Positions 27,433-36,005 of a stretch of DNA of 64,000 nt are shown here, piece after piece (within the stretch, counting starts at the first letter, position 1; every line of letters begins with the position of its first letter). This stretch comes from Chitinophagales bacterium (GTDB taxonomy: Bacteria; Bacteroidota; Bacteroidia; Chitinophagales; Chitinophagaceae). The position numbers and the translations under genes are program-made. The notes under the pieces were generated by a model that had not been told where the DNA came from, did no database searches, and worked only from the letters and a program-made list of their open reading frames with translations. The stretch is from positions 174,989 to 238,988 of the forward strand of contig JACJXP010000003.1 of assembly GCA_020636575.1 (NCBI GenBank), in the 5' to 3' direction.

Positions 27433-28353
27433 GGAATCCTGTATGGTTGGATATTTAAATTTAAATCCTGCCTCCTCCATCTTCCGTGAACTCACATCGG
27501 CGCTTTTTAAAATTTCAATACTCATTTCTCCAAATAATATCTTCAAAATAAATGCCGGCACTTTGAACGGTATATAAAACCTTTTTCTGCTCCTGGCCAA
27601 TTGGATCACTAACTCTTTATTGCTTACCGGTTCCGGAGCAACAGCGTTGTAAACACCTTGCATATTTTCATCCTCTAATGCTGCGATATACATATTTGCA
27701 AGGTCATCTATGTCGATCCAGCTTATTATTTGTCTGCCCGTACCCAAAATGGCAGCCATTCCAAAACGCAAAGGGTTGATGAACTCCTTTAAAGCCCCTC
27801 CATCTGGCGATAGAACAATCCCAATTCTGAGCATTACTAATCTCTTTCCAATTTCGGTCACCGGTAAAATACTTTCCTCCCATGCTTTACAGGTGGCTCC
27901 AAGAAAATCATTGGCGGGAGGATCTGTTTCTATAAAAGGTCCGGACCTGCTTCCATGCAAGTGTGTATGATCAGCATCGCCATACCAGCCAATAGCAGAG
28001 GCACTGATAACTGCTTTTACATTATTTGAATATTTTCTTAAAGTCTCAACAATTAGTCCTGAACTCTGTACACGACTATCCCTGATCTCTTTCTTTCTTT
28101 TAGCAGTCCATTTTTTATCAGCTACACCGGCGCCTGCAAGATGGATGACATAGTCAGCTTTTTCAAAAACTGCATGATCTATCATTCCTGAAGAAGGAAT
28201 CCATTTTGCAAGAATTACATTTGACAAACCCGGTGGAAACTTTTGAGAGGGATTACGGGTGAGTACTACAACTTCATAGCCTTTTGCAATCAGTTTTTTT
28301 ATAATGGCATGCCCTATCAGCCCCGTTCCTCCTGTTATAATAACCTTTGACAT
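27406..28353 (-). CDS. TIGR01777-family NAD(P)-dependent epimerase-like protein
   Basis: 315 residues. Rossmann start VIITGGTGLIGHAIIKKL (Gly-rich loop GGTGLIG), followed by HLAGAGVADKKWTAKRKKEI and SASAIGWYGD, all signatures of the YfcH/SDR39U1 (TIGR01777) subfamily. The C-terminal part has the DUF1731-like end (FILKILFGEMSIEILKSADVSSRKMEEAGF). These SDR proteins are cytosolic; the substrate is not established. It is convergent with and overlaps the metzincin gene by 27 bases, and divergent from the ABC ATPase. Confidence 0.92.
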   Translation of the reverse strand: MSKVIITGGTGLIGHAIIKKLIAKGYEVVVLTRNPSQKFPPGLSNVILAKWIPSSGMIDHAVFEKADYVIHLAGAGVADKKWTAKRKKEIRDSRVQSSGLIVETLRKYSNNVKAVISASAIGWYGDADHTHLHGSRSGPFIETDPPANDFLGATCKAWEESILPVTEIGKRLVMLRIGIVLSPDGGALKEFINPLRFGMAAILGTGRQIISWIDIDDLANMYIAALEDENMQGVYNAVAPEPVSNKELVIQLARSRKRFYIPFKVPAFILKILFGEMSIEILKSADVSSRKMEEAGFKFKYPTIQDSLNKIAGKG

Positions 28354-28454
28354 AAATGATCAATATTATAGAACTAATAACAGACTTTAAATTGTATTGT
28401 TGCGATCCATTATAAATAATCCTCTATCTTCATCACCAAAATAAAACTCTTTTA

Positions 28455-29390
28455 ATGAGTGCTGTATTGTCTGTAAAAAACATGTCTAAATCTTTCGGGG
28501 CAGTCCGGGCTTTGGATAATGTTTCATTTGATGTGCCAAAAGGAAGTGTTTTTGGGATCTTAGGTCCGAATGGCAGTGGTAAAACAACCCTGCTTGGTAT
28601 TGTAATGGGGGTGATAAACGCAAATGCAGGAGATTTTTTCTGGAATGGTCATCCGGGATCTGATAATAAGATGAGGAAACAGATCGGAACTTTATTGGAA
28701 ACTCCCAACTTCTATCATTACCTGAGTGGTCAAAAAAACCTGGAAATATCCGCCGCCATAAAAGAAAGAGGCAAAGAGGACATTCCGGCTGTACTCGAAA
28801 AAGTTAATCTTACCCAAAGAAGATATTCCCGTTTCAGTACCTATTCATTAGGTATGAAACAGCGGTTAGCAATAGCAGCTACCTTACTTGGCAATCCGGA
28901 TATTCTAGTTTTTGATGAACCAACAAATGGCCTGGATCCTGCCGGTATTGCCGAGATCAGGGAATTGATAAAGGAGCTTAGCAGACAGGGAAAGACAATT
29001 ATTATGGCCAGCCATATCCTGGATGAGGTAGAGAAAGTATGTACACATGTAGCCATACTTCAAAAAGGCGTATTAAAAACATCCGGAACGGTACAGGATG
29101 TATTATCAGGTTCAACCACAAATCAATCTGCGGAATCACAAAAAGTTGTTATTGAAGTAAGTGCCGCAGACATGGAAACTTTATATAGTGTATTAACCAA
29201 AATGCCGGGAATACAAAAAATTCAAACTACTGATTCCATACTGATCATTGAAGCAGATGGCAGTGTTGACTCCGCTATGGTAAATCGGTTTTGTTTTGAC
29301 AACGGCATAACCCTAAACAGGTTAATGCTGCAAAAGAAATCGTTAGAAAAGCGTTTCCTTGAAATAACAGGCGGAACAAGTGATCAATAA
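28455..29390 (+). CDS. ABC transporter ATP-binding protein
   Basis: 311 residues. The nucleotide-binding domain has Walker A GPNGSGKTT (37-45), signature YSLGMKQRLAIAA, Walker B LVFDEPTNGLD and the switch His in MASHILDE. A C-terminal extension of about 90 residues follows, as in exporters of the CcmA/NatA/BcrA type. It overlaps or abuts the permease gene and forms a two-gene export system with it; the substrate is not evident. The opening MSAVLSVKNMSKSFG is a standard start. Confidence 0.93.
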   Translation: MSAVLSVKNMSKSFGAVRALDNVSFDVPKGSVFGILGPNGSGKTTLLGIVMGVINANAGDFFWNGHPGSDNKMRKQIGTLLETPNFYHYLSGQKNLEISAAIKERGKEDIPAVLEKVNLTQRRYSRFSTYSLGMKQRLAIAATLLGNPDILVFDEPTNGLDPAGIAEIRELIKELSRQGKTIIMASHILDEVEKVCTHVAILQKGVLKTSGTVQDVLSGSTTNQSAESQKVVIEVSAADMETLYSVLTKMPGIQKIQTTDSILIIEADGSVDSAMVNRFCFDNGITLNRLMLQKKSLEKRFLEITGGTSDQ

Positions 29391-29403
29391 TAATAAGACA
29401 AAC

Positions 29404-30201
29404 ATGCTTAAGAATTTAAAAATAGAATGGATGAAGATCAGGAACTACCGGGTGTTCCAGGTATTTTCTGTGCTGTATATGCTGGGAATTTTGATCATCA
29501 TCTTTATTTTTTATAAGGTCTATATCAGCCTGATCAGTGAACTACAAAGATCAGTTACCGGTGTTAAAAGCGAAGCCAGTGATATCCTTGGGGTTTTCTC
29601 AACCAATAATCTGCCTTATACCGTAGTATTCTGGACCAGTTTGTTATTATATCTGCCCGGTATGATCATCATCAGCCTGTTCATTAATGAAGTAAATTTT
29701 AAAACACACCGTCAGAATATTATAGATGGATGGAAAAGAGAAACTTTCATCCTGACCAAAATTTCATTGATCGCCTGCATGTCCGTTGCCATTATGGCCA
29801 TGAATTTTCTGGCCATGGTGATCATGTCTCAAATTGTTCATGTTCCGATCACCATAGATGCTGCGATTGTTTCTTTACTATCATTTATGCAGGCCTTCGT
29901 TTACCTGATGTTTGCTCTTTTCCTGGCTACTTTTTTCAGAAAAAGCGGGGTTGCCATCATCGTTTATTTTATCTATGGCTTGCTCCTTGAATGGCTTTTA
30001 TGGTGGCTGGTAGCCAAGATAAACCCTTCTCTTCCTTACTTTTTACCATTACAGTCATCAGATTCTTTAGTTCCGTTCAGCAGTTTCAAGGAATTGTATG
30101 AGCATTTACCTTCAACAGGAGTATTACTGGGAGTAGTATGCGGTTATGCATTACTATTTGTAATACTCACTATAAGGAAGTACAAATACGACGACCTGTA
30201 A
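29404..30201 (+). CDS. ABC-2 type transporter permease
   Basis: 265 residues from ATG 29404 (the reading frame also opens with GTG at 29380, 24 bases earlier, inside the ATPase gene). About six membrane helices are visible, with the usual short first helix after MLKNLKIEWMKIRNYRVFQ and a large loop before the second. It is the membrane partner of the ATPase just upstream. The stop is followed 15 bases later by the stop of the convergent DUF4399 gene. The substrate is unknown; the CcmA/NatA-like ATPase suggests export of a lipid, peptide or ion. Confidence 0.85.
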   Translation: MLKNLKIEWMKIRNYRVFQVFSVLYMLGILIIIFIFYKVYISLISELQRSVTGVKSEASDILGVFSTNNLPYTVVFWTSLLLYLPGMIIISLFINEVNFKTHRQNIIDGWKRETFILTKISLIACMSVAIMAMNFLAMVIMSQIVHVPITIDAAIVSLLSFMQAFVYLMFALFLATFFRKSGVAIIVYFIYGLLLEWLLWWLVAKINPSLPYFLPLQSSDSLVPFSSFKELYEHLPSTGVLLGVVCGYALLFVILTIRKYKYDDL

Positions 30202-30216
30202 ACAGGAAGGATATTA

Positions 30217-30708
30217 TTATTCCACTTTCACATGTACAGTAGCTGCCATCTTATCACCGTAAGAACGATGCAGGCCATCAGCAAACTGTATCGTAAGTTT
30301 ATGCATACCGGGTGAAAGAGCAATCTCAGTCTCTGTTTGTCCTTTTCCAAAATGGATATGTGTAGAATCTTTTGGCACAATAACACCTGCAGGAATTGAA
30401 TCTGTTCCATCAATGATAAGATGATGATGCCCTACTCCTTCGATAACTGGTCCGGCAGTATCCACTTTAATTACATTGGCACCCATTTCTATCTTCAACG
30501 GAGATTTTACGGTGGCTCCCTCAGTAATGTTTTTAAAATAAACACTTGCCCCATCGGGAACCGGAGGCAGGTCGGGCACATTACCCATCGCACCAGCATC
30601 ATGCATATGATCCATTGAGGAACTGTCTGTTGTTGCGGTCTCCTTATCAGAAGCATTATTACAAGCAACAGCTAATCCTAAAATAAAAACACTTAAATAC
30701 CTTTTCAT
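30217..30708 (-). CDS. DUF4399 lipoprotein
   Basis: The best start is ATG 30708 (163 residues), giving a lipoprotein signal peptide ending in LAVAC. The longer frame up to 30762 adds a poor leader. After a short Ser/Asp/Met/His-rich linker (SSSMDHMHDAGAMG) comes a DUF4399 domain: FKNITEGATVKSPLKIEMGA, GHHHLIIDG, LSPGMHKLTIQFADGLHRSYG. The function of this domain is unknown; a metal-binding role for the His/Met-rich linker is inference. It is convergent with the ABC permease. An upstream TACCTTTA is a near match to the -7 box. Confidence 0.85.
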   Translation of the reverse strand: MKRYLSVFILGLAVACNNASDKETATTDSSSMDHMHDAGAMGNVPDLPPVPDGASVYFKNITEGATVKSPLKIEMGANVIKVDTAGPVIEGVGHHHLIIDGTDSIPAGVIVPKDSTHIHFGKGQTETEIALSPGMHKLTIQFADGLHRSYGDKMAATVHVKVE

Positions 30709-30813
30709 ATTTTTCTTTTTTCTACATAAAGGTAAGTGAATCAGGATACTCTTTCCAACCATTTATCACTCAGCGAATAATAGTAACTTTAAAATTCACT
30801 AAAAAATCCCGTC

Positions 30814-31665
30814 ATGGATCAGCGGATTATAAACCTTTATGATGAGTATACACATAAACCACTTAGCAGGCAGGAATTTCTTAAACGCCTTACGTTATTG
30901 GCAGGTGGTACTGCCGCTGCCATGACATTGTTACCATTGTTAGAAGTGAACCATGCTAATGCCTCGGTTACAAGCCAGGAAGATCTTTTCATTGAACGGG
31001 TCTCTTATCCGGGGTTTAATTGTACTATGGATGCTTATGTTGCAAGACCCAAAAAGGAAAACCCTTATGCTTCTGTAGTGGTGATCCATGAAAACCGCGG
31101 ACTAAATGCACATATTGAAGATGTAACAAGAAGGGTGGCAAAGGCGGGTTACCTGGCCATTGCTCCTAATGCACTGTCACCGCTAGGGGGTACTCCTGAA
31201 AATGATGATGAAGCCAGAGAAAAATTCAGGCAGCTCAACGCCAATGACAGTTTGCAGAACTTTATCAAAGCTTTTGAGTACCTGAAAACCCGGAAAGACA
31301 GTAACGGGCAGTTTGGCTGCGTTGGATTTTGTTGGGGAGGTGCTATGGCTAATAATCTTGCTGTTCATGTACCATCTCTAAAAGCAGCCGTGGCTTTCTA
31401 TGGTCGTCAACCCTCAACAGAAGAAACGGGTAAAATAAAAGCAGCTGTACAACTACATTACGGAGGACTTGATGAAAGAGTAAATGCCGGAATTAAGGAT
31501 TATGAAGCAGCTCTTAAAAAGAATAATATTCCGTATGAACTGTATATATATGAAGGTGCGCAGCATGCCTTTCACAATGATACTGCCCCTACCCGGTTCA
31601 ATGAAGCAGCCGCAAAGCTTGCCTGGCAACGTACTATGGAATTCTATAGTAAATACCTGAAGTAG
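30814..31665 (+). CDS. Dienelactone hydrolase family protein, exported
   Basis: 283 residues. A carboxymethylenebutenolidase-like hydrolase with the Cys nucleophile Cys173 in GFCWGG, Asp in YGGLDERVN and His in AQHAFHND. The N-terminus (LSRQEFLKRLTLLAGGTAAAMTLL) has the layout of a twin-arginine signal, but the motif reads SRQEFLK, with Gln in place of the second Arg. Related Bacteroidota proteins usually carry the normal RR form. Export is therefore likely but the route is uncertain. The function in aromatic lactone degradation is unproven, since the family is diverse. The DnaJ-domain gene follows 9 bases later. Confidence 0.88.
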   Translation: MDQRIINLYDEYTHKPLSRQEFLKRLTLLAGGTAAAMTLLPLLEVNHANASVTSQEDLFIERVSYPGFNCTMDAYVARPKKENPYASVVVIHENRGLNAHIEDVTRRVAKAGYLAIAPNALSPLGGTPENDDEAREKFRQLNANDSLQNFIKAFEYLKTRKDSNGQFGCVGFCWGGAMANNLAVHVPSLKAAVAFYGRQPSTEETGKIKAAVQLHYGGLDERVNAGIKDYEAALKKNNIPYELYIYEGAQHAFHNDTAPTRFNEAAAKLAWQRTMEFYSKYLK

Positions 31666-31674
31666 TTCATTAAT

Positions 31675-32325
31675 ATGTTTCTGAAAGATTATTACGCCAT
31701 TCTTCAAATACCCCCATCGGCAACACTCCCGGAAATTAAAAAAGCATACAGGGAGCTTGCCAAACTATATCACCCTGACACTAATACTGCCGGAACAGAT
31801 ACTGCGGTCAGGTTTGCAGAAATAAAAGAAGCTTATGAAGTATTGAGCAAACCTGGTAAAAAAGAGCAATACCTGCAAAAGCGATGGTATATGCAAAGCA
31901 TGGGAAGACGAAAAAAAAGAGACCTCCTTACACCTCACTCTGTATTACTGGAAGTGCTGGAATTAGAAAGACATGTTGCAGGTCTGGACCATTTCAGAAT
32001 GGATAAGGAAGGTTTACAGAATTACATACTTGAAATATTTGAAGATGGGGTGCTGGTGCAATTACAACAGTACAATGAACAGGAAACAACCCGCCAGATC
32101 GTTAGGGGATTGATAAAATCTGCTGCTCCGCTCACCCATTCACAGGTTAACAAATTAGGTACTTTATTTTATAGACTTGCGTCAAATGACAATATTATAA
32201 AGCGGGAAATTGATGTTTTCCTGAAAGAACATCATAACTATACCAAAAAAGAAAAGAAATTGCCCCTGCTTATCCTTATTATCACACTTGTTATTTGCTT
32301 GCTGATATATTTTGCTAGCCGGTAA
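31675..32325 (+). CDS. J-domain (DnaJ-like) protein with C-terminal membrane helix
   Basis: 216 residues. An N-terminal J domain (about 4-66) carries the HPD motif at 33-35, which stimulates Hsp70 ATPase activity. There is no G/F-rich or zinc-finger domain, so it is a type III J protein. A middle helical region follows, and the C-terminus ends in one hydrophobic segment (LPLLILIITLVICLLIYFAS) that anchors it in a membrane. It probably recruits DnaK to a membrane-linked client. It starts 9 bases after the dienelactone hydrolase and may share its transcript; the ABC-F gene follows after 14 bases. Confidence 0.9.
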   Translation: MFLKDYYAILQIPPSATLPEIKKAYRELAKLYHPDTNTAGTDTAVRFAEIKEAYEVLSKPGKKEQYLQKRWYMQSMGRRKKRDLLTPHSVLLEVLELERHVAGLDHFRMDKEGLQNYILEIFEDGVLVQLQQYNEQETTRQIVRGLIKSAAPLTHSQVNKLGTLFYRLASNDNIIKREIDVFLKEHHNYTKKEKKLPLLILIITLVICLLIYFASR

Positions 32326-32327
32326 TT

Positions 32328-32335
32328 TATCTTTG
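32328..32335 (+). promoter_or_regulatory. -7 element TATCTTTG four bases before the ABC-F start
   Basis: A perfect TAnnTTTG (TATCTTTG) ends four bases before ATG 32340. If it is a real promoter the transcript would begin at or near the start codon (leaderless). No convincing -33 box is seen. The same layout occurs at 49196-49203 and 61086-61093. Confidence 0.45.
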
Positions 32336-32339
32336 CTTT

Positions 32340-34214
32340 ATGCACTATGTCTCAGCCGAAAAATTATCCAAGAGTTATGGGGTAAAACCGCTGTTCTCAG
32401 ATATCACCTTTCATATTGAAGAAGGGGATAAAATAGCATTGATAGCCCGGAATGGCTGGGGCAAATCCACCATTCTGAAAATATTAGCGGGAAAAGAAAT
32501 TCCGGATAATGGTCAGCTTTGGATCAACAAAGATGTTGATGTGGTTCTTTTTGAGCAGGACCCCGTTTTTGAGGAAGAACTTTCTATATCGGATAATATT
32601 TTCTTTCATGACAACCCGGTGATCAGGGCCATAAAAAACTTTGAAGCGCTGAGTGAAGAAGATAAACCTGACGAACTTAACGATGCCATTCTCAAAATGG
32701 ATGAACTAGGAGCCTGGGACTTTGATGCAAAAGTGAAACAGGTCATGGGGAAGCTCAATATTCATAACCTTTCGCAGCCTGTAAAAACATTGAGCGGCGG
32801 TCAGAAAAAAAGAGTAGCCCTGGCTAAAACCCTGATCGATATTGGCTTTGAACATAAACATGTTTTATTGATCATGGATGAACCCACCAATCATCTTGAC
32901 GTAGAAATGGTGGAATGGCTGGAGCAATATCTTAACAAGGAAAATCTCACTTTACTTTTAGTGACCCATGACAGGTATTTCCTGGATAATGTTTGTAATG
33001 AGATATGGGAGATTGATAACGGTCGTCTTATAACCTATAAAGGTGATTATGACAATTACCTTGAGAAAAAAGCAGAAAGAGCAGAAAATGAATCTGCAAC
33101 TATACAAAAAGCAAAAAATACATATCGGCATGAACTGGAGTGGATGAGAAAACAACCCCGGGCCAGGACCACTAAAAGTAAAAGCAGGCAGGACAACTTT
33201 CATAAAATTGAGAAAGTTGCTAAACAACAGGTAAACGATGAACAGCTTCAGCTACAGATGAAAATGTCGAGATTAGGTGGTAAAATAGCTGAATTAAAAA
33301 AAGTCTATAAGAGCTTTGGCAACAAGATAATTCTCAAAGGGTTTGACTACACATTTAAAAAAGGCGAAAGAGTTGGCATTATTGGAAAGAACGGGACAGG
33401 TAAGTCAACTTTTATAAATATGTTGCTGGATATCGAGAAAGCCGATAGCGGTAAGATCAATATTGGAGATACAGTTGTATTTGGCAATTATTCACAGCAG
33501 GGGTTAGTGGTAAAAGAAGATATGCGGGTGATAGAATATGTTAAAAGCATAGCTGAAAATTTTCCTTTGGCAAGCGGAGGCACTTTAAGTGCCGCCCAGT
33601 TTCTTCAATTGTTTTTGTTTGATCCAGATAAACAATATACCTATATAAGTAAATTAAGTGGTGGTGAAAAAAGGAGATTATTGCTGTTGTCTATTTTATT
33701 CCGGAATCCGAACTTTCTTGTATTAGATGAACCAACAAATGATCTTGATCTACCTACATTGAATGTTCTGGAAAGTTTTCTCAGCGAATTCCCCGGTTGT
33801 TTGCTAATAGTTTCACATGACAGGTACTTCATGGATAAATTAGTCGATCACTTGTTTGTTTTTGAAGGCAATGGTAATGTCCGGGATTTTCCGGGAAACT
33901 ATTCCCTTTACAGAATTGAACAATTAAAAAAAGAAAATAAAGAAGAGCCGGCACAAACCGAAAATGCCCCTTTGAAGAGCCAAACCCAGTTACCAACTCA
34001 AAAAAAGCAATTATCATATAAGGAAAAAAGGGAGTTTGAAAGTTTAGAAAAAGAAATAGCCGATCTTGAAAATGAAAAGAAAGCCGTAATGGGTAAGTTG
34101 AACGATAGCAGTTTACCATTCCAGGATCTGGAACAACTCTCATTAAGAATTTCTGAGATCACAGAATTGCTCGATGAAAAAGAACTAAGGTGGCTGGAAC
34201 TAAGCGAAATATAA
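32340..34214 (+). CDS. ABC-F family ATPase (Uup-like)
   Basis: 624 residues. Two ABC domains in one chain with no membrane segment. Walker A sites are ARNGWGKST (about 39-47) and GKNGTGKST; signatures are LSGGQKKR and LSGGEKRR; Walker B sites are LLIMDEPTNHLD and LVLDEPTNDLD. Between them is the charged linker typical of ABC-F. The C-terminus is a coiled coil (about 555-620), as in Uup. ABC-F proteins act on the ribosome and some give antibiotic protection; the coiled-coil tail points to the Uup branch and not to a resistance type. Initiation may be leaderless (see the -7 element before the ATG). Confidence 0.93.
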   Translation: MHYVSAEKLSKSYGVKPLFSDITFHIEEGDKIALIARNGWGKSTILKILAGKEIPDNGQLWINKDVDVVLFEQDPVFEEELSISDNIFFHDNPVIRAIKNFEALSEEDKPDELNDAILKMDELGAWDFDAKVKQVMGKLNIHNLSQPVKTLSGGQKKRVALAKTLIDIGFEHKHVLLIMDEPTNHLDVEMVEWLEQYLNKENLTLLLVTHDRYFLDNVCNEIWEIDNGRLITYKGDYDNYLEKKAERAENESATIQKAKNTYRHELEWMRKQPRARTTKSKSRQDNFHKIEKVAKQQVNDEQLQLQMKMSRLGGKIAELKKVYKSFGNKIILKGFDYTFKKGERVGIIGKNGTGKSTFINMLLDIEKADSGKINIGDTVVFGNYSQQGLVVKEDMRVIEYVKSIAENFPLASGGTLSAAQFLQLFLFDPDKQYTYISKLSGGEKRRLLLLSILFRNPNFLVLDEPTNDLDLPTLNVLESFLSEFPGCLLIVSHDRYFMDKLVDHLFVFEGNGNVRDFPGNYSLYRIEQLKKENKEEPAQTENAPLKSQTQLPTQKKQLSYKEKREFESLEKEIADLENEKKAVMGKLNDSSLPFQDLEQLSLRISEITELLDEKELRWLELSEI

Positions 34215-34254
34215 AACTCATTACCTTTAGATAATATCATTTAATTTCCTCTAA

Positions 34255-34689
34255 ATGAGAATTCTGCTTGTAGCCATTTTGATATTTATCGGCAAAGACT
34301 TGTTGGCGAAAAGCGCTGATGATCTCACGGCCGAAAAAATTATTGAGTTAACTGTTGACAGATCCGGGATAATCCACACAGGCAGAGATACCATTACGAC
34401 GGATGACTTACCCCGGTATATCCAGGAACGTCTTTTTAAAAGCTATGCCGGTACCGGTAAAATGTACGATGCCATTCATCTTAGATCCGGAGATGGCGGA
34501 CCAGATGCAACAACTCTGGAAACTATTATTAAAAAGATCAGGGAAGGCCAGGAAAGGGCTTTAAATGAATTATGCCTGCAGAAATACAAGAAAACTTATG
34601 GGGCCATTGATGAGAAAAAGAAAGAAAAAATTAAAAAGCAATTTCCCGTTTTATTTCAACTTGACTATCTCCCAAATAGCAGTAACTAA
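34255..34689 (+). CDS. ExbD-like periplasmic domain protein
   Basis: 144 residues. It has one N-terminal hydrophobic segment (about 3-18; signal peptide or anchor), then a domain reading like the C-terminal half of ExbD/TolR: KIIELTVDRSGIIHTGRDTITTDDLPRYI, AIHLRSGDGGPDATTLETIIKKI, then a basic helical tail ending QFPVLFQLDYLPN. There are no ExbB or second ExbD genes nearby, so it is either an orphan accessory or a diverged copy. ExbD proteins normally use proton flow to energise TonB receptors. The similarity is by eye and moderate. It is convergent with the next gene (8-base gap). Confidence 0.5.
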   Translation: MRILLVAILIFIGKDLLAKSADDLTAEKIIELTVDRSGIIHTGRDTITTDDLPRYIQERLFKSYAGTGKMYDAIHLRSGDGGPDATTLETIIKKIREGQERALNELCLQKYKKTYGAIDEKKKEKIKKQFPVLFQLDYLPNSSN

Positions 34690-34697
34690 ATTAATAT

Positions 34698-35639
34698 CTA
34701 TTCGATCAGGTTCTTATAGATCCGTTCACCATAATAAGTATAACGCCGGGAATCATTTTTAGTGCCGCACAATATTGAATGAATAAAGCCATTCAATTCG
34801 ACTTGTTGTGTATGATATATACCTCTGTCAATACTGACCTTAAAAAAGAATTGAACCTGCTTGCTCTGTGACACATAAATAATAAGACTGTCGGTAGTTT
34901 TCTTTTTAAATTTAAACTCACTTTCCAGATGATGTAATAGTAAATGACTTTTGTACCATGTACCACCTTTGGGCGAAACAATGGACTTCCCATTAAATAG
35001 TGCAATACTGTCATTATATGCAAAAACATTTAGGTACGCTTTGCTATCCCTTTGTAACCAACTGCTGATCTTAGTATAATAACTGCTATCATATCCATAA
35101 TCACTGTCAATAAAACTTATTCTTTTGACCAGATCAGGTATTTTCTGCACACCATCAAGATACCCAAAAATAAAACTACCTCCGCCACTATGGCCATTCA
35201 GATAAACTACTTTGTTATCTGCTTCAATTAACTCAGTTAATGAATCAATCAAGCGTGGAATCACCAATCTATAATTGCTGTTTTTCTGTTTCCAGACGGG
35301 CCAGCTCTTATATACATTTTCAAGATAAATCACAAAAAGATTTGATCTTTTCATTTCCCTTCTTAAAAACTTTGTTTGAGCTCTTATATGTTGAATATCA
35401 TAATGCCAGTCATCCCCGGCTTCAATTTTTTTACCCATGGTCTGCTCCGTCGTATTTCCATTTGGAAGTGCATAAAAAACAATTACCGTATTTCTTTTCT
35501 TATTAAAATCAAGAGGCCGGTCAATTGTGAATTTTATACCATTTTCTAAATAGAAAGAGTCAATTTTCTCATTCGGAACCTGTCCTTCAAAAACAAAAGA
35601 CCTGAAAATTAATATTATTGAAAGAAAATAAAATTTCAC
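34698..35639 (-). CDS. Exported alpha/beta-hydrolase-like protein
   Basis: 313 residues with a signal peptide (MKFYFLSIILIFRSFVFEGQ). The nucleophile elbow is GHSGGGS near residues 149-155 and the preceding strand NKVVYLNGHSGG is typical. An early strand (RNTVIVFYALPNGNTTEQTMG) supports an alpha/beta-hydrolase fold. I cannot place the acid and His with confidence, though His in YKSHLLLHHLE or GIYHTQ are candidates. The substrate is unknown; periplasmic esterase or peptidase activity is inferred from the motif. It has no operon partner and is convergent with the ExbD-like gene. Confidence 0.7.
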   Translation of the reverse strand: MKFYFLSIILIFRSFVFEGQVPNEKIDSFYLENGIKFTIDRPLDFNKKRNTVIVFYALPNGNTTEQTMGKKIEAGDDWHYDIQHIRAQTKFLRREMKRSNLFVIYLENVYKSWPVWKQKNSNYRLVIPRLIDSLTELIEADNKVVYLNGHSGGGSFIFGYLDGVQKIPDLVKRISFIDSDYGYDSSYYTKISSWLQRDSKAYLNVFAYNDSIALFNGKSIVSPKGGTWYKSHLLLHHLESEFKFKKKTTDSLIIYVSQSKQVQFFFKVSIDRGIYHTQQVELNGFIHSILCGTKNDSRRYTYYGERIYKNLIE

Positions 35640-35712
35640 TGAAATAAGTAGTTATCTGTTTTATAATTAGTTATCAGTACGTTAGCAATAGTATAGTATT
35701 TTTCCTATCTAC

Positions 35713-35743
35713 TTGCAAATACAGGCTTCAGTTTTTATTTTTG
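35713..35743 (+). promoter_or_regulatory. Promoter of the small membrane peptide gene
   Basis: TTG (35713-35715), 20 bases, TATTTTTG (35736-35743). It matches the phylum consensus and predicts a leader of about 90 bases before ATG 35840. Confidence 0.6.
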
Positions 35744-35798
35744 CCCCATACCCTATCTATTTATCCTCTCTGAATATCCGTTTCCCACTTCCTGAGAA

Positions 35799-35838
35799 AC
35801 CTGATTACGAAAACTATTTGAAAACTTAAAAATCAGGT
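35799..35838 (+). promoter_or_regulatory. Inverted repeat that covers the ribosome site of the small ORF
   Basis: ACCTGATT (35799-35806) and AATCAGGT (35831-35838) are perfect inverted repeats. The right arm contains the AGGT that would bind the ribosome two bases before the ATG. Pairing would hide it. The 24-base loop makes it a weak but specific switch. Confidence 0.4.
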
Positions 35839-35839
35839 C

Positions 35840-35944
35840 ATGAGAAAAATTAAACTCCTATCAAAGGATGAAGATGCACAGGCAAGATTAGTGATTGCCG
35901 GTTTCGTTATTGCATTTGCGTTGTTGGCTATTTTCTTCTTTTAA
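35840..35944 (+). CDS. 34-residue predicted single-pass membrane peptide
   Basis: A short ORF: a charged N-terminus (MRKIKLLSKDEDAQARL) followed by one hydrophobic helix (VIAGFVIAFALLAIFFF) and stop TAA. AGGT lies just before the ATG, and a good promoter and leader lie upstream. The composition (charged head, helix tail) is what small membrane proteins show, and random ORFs of this length seldom do. It has no detectable family and the function is unknown. Support comes from coding look plus signals, without comparison to other genomes. Confidence 0.55.
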   Translation: MRKIKLLSKDEDAQARLVIAGFVIAFALLAIFFF

Positions 35945-36005
35945 AAAATCAGCACATCAGCCTCAATACTTAAGAGTCGGGTACAGATAATGATTATATG
36001 TAGAG

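Larger units (their letters stand above)
35640..36005. other. Intergenic region holding a promoter and a 34-residue ORF
   Basis: 366 bases between an exported hydrolase gene and the GT9 operon end. It holds a good plus-strand promoter (35713-35743), a leader with an inverted repeat covering the ribosome site, and the small ORF at 35840-35944. I see nothing else in the rest. Confidence 0.6.
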
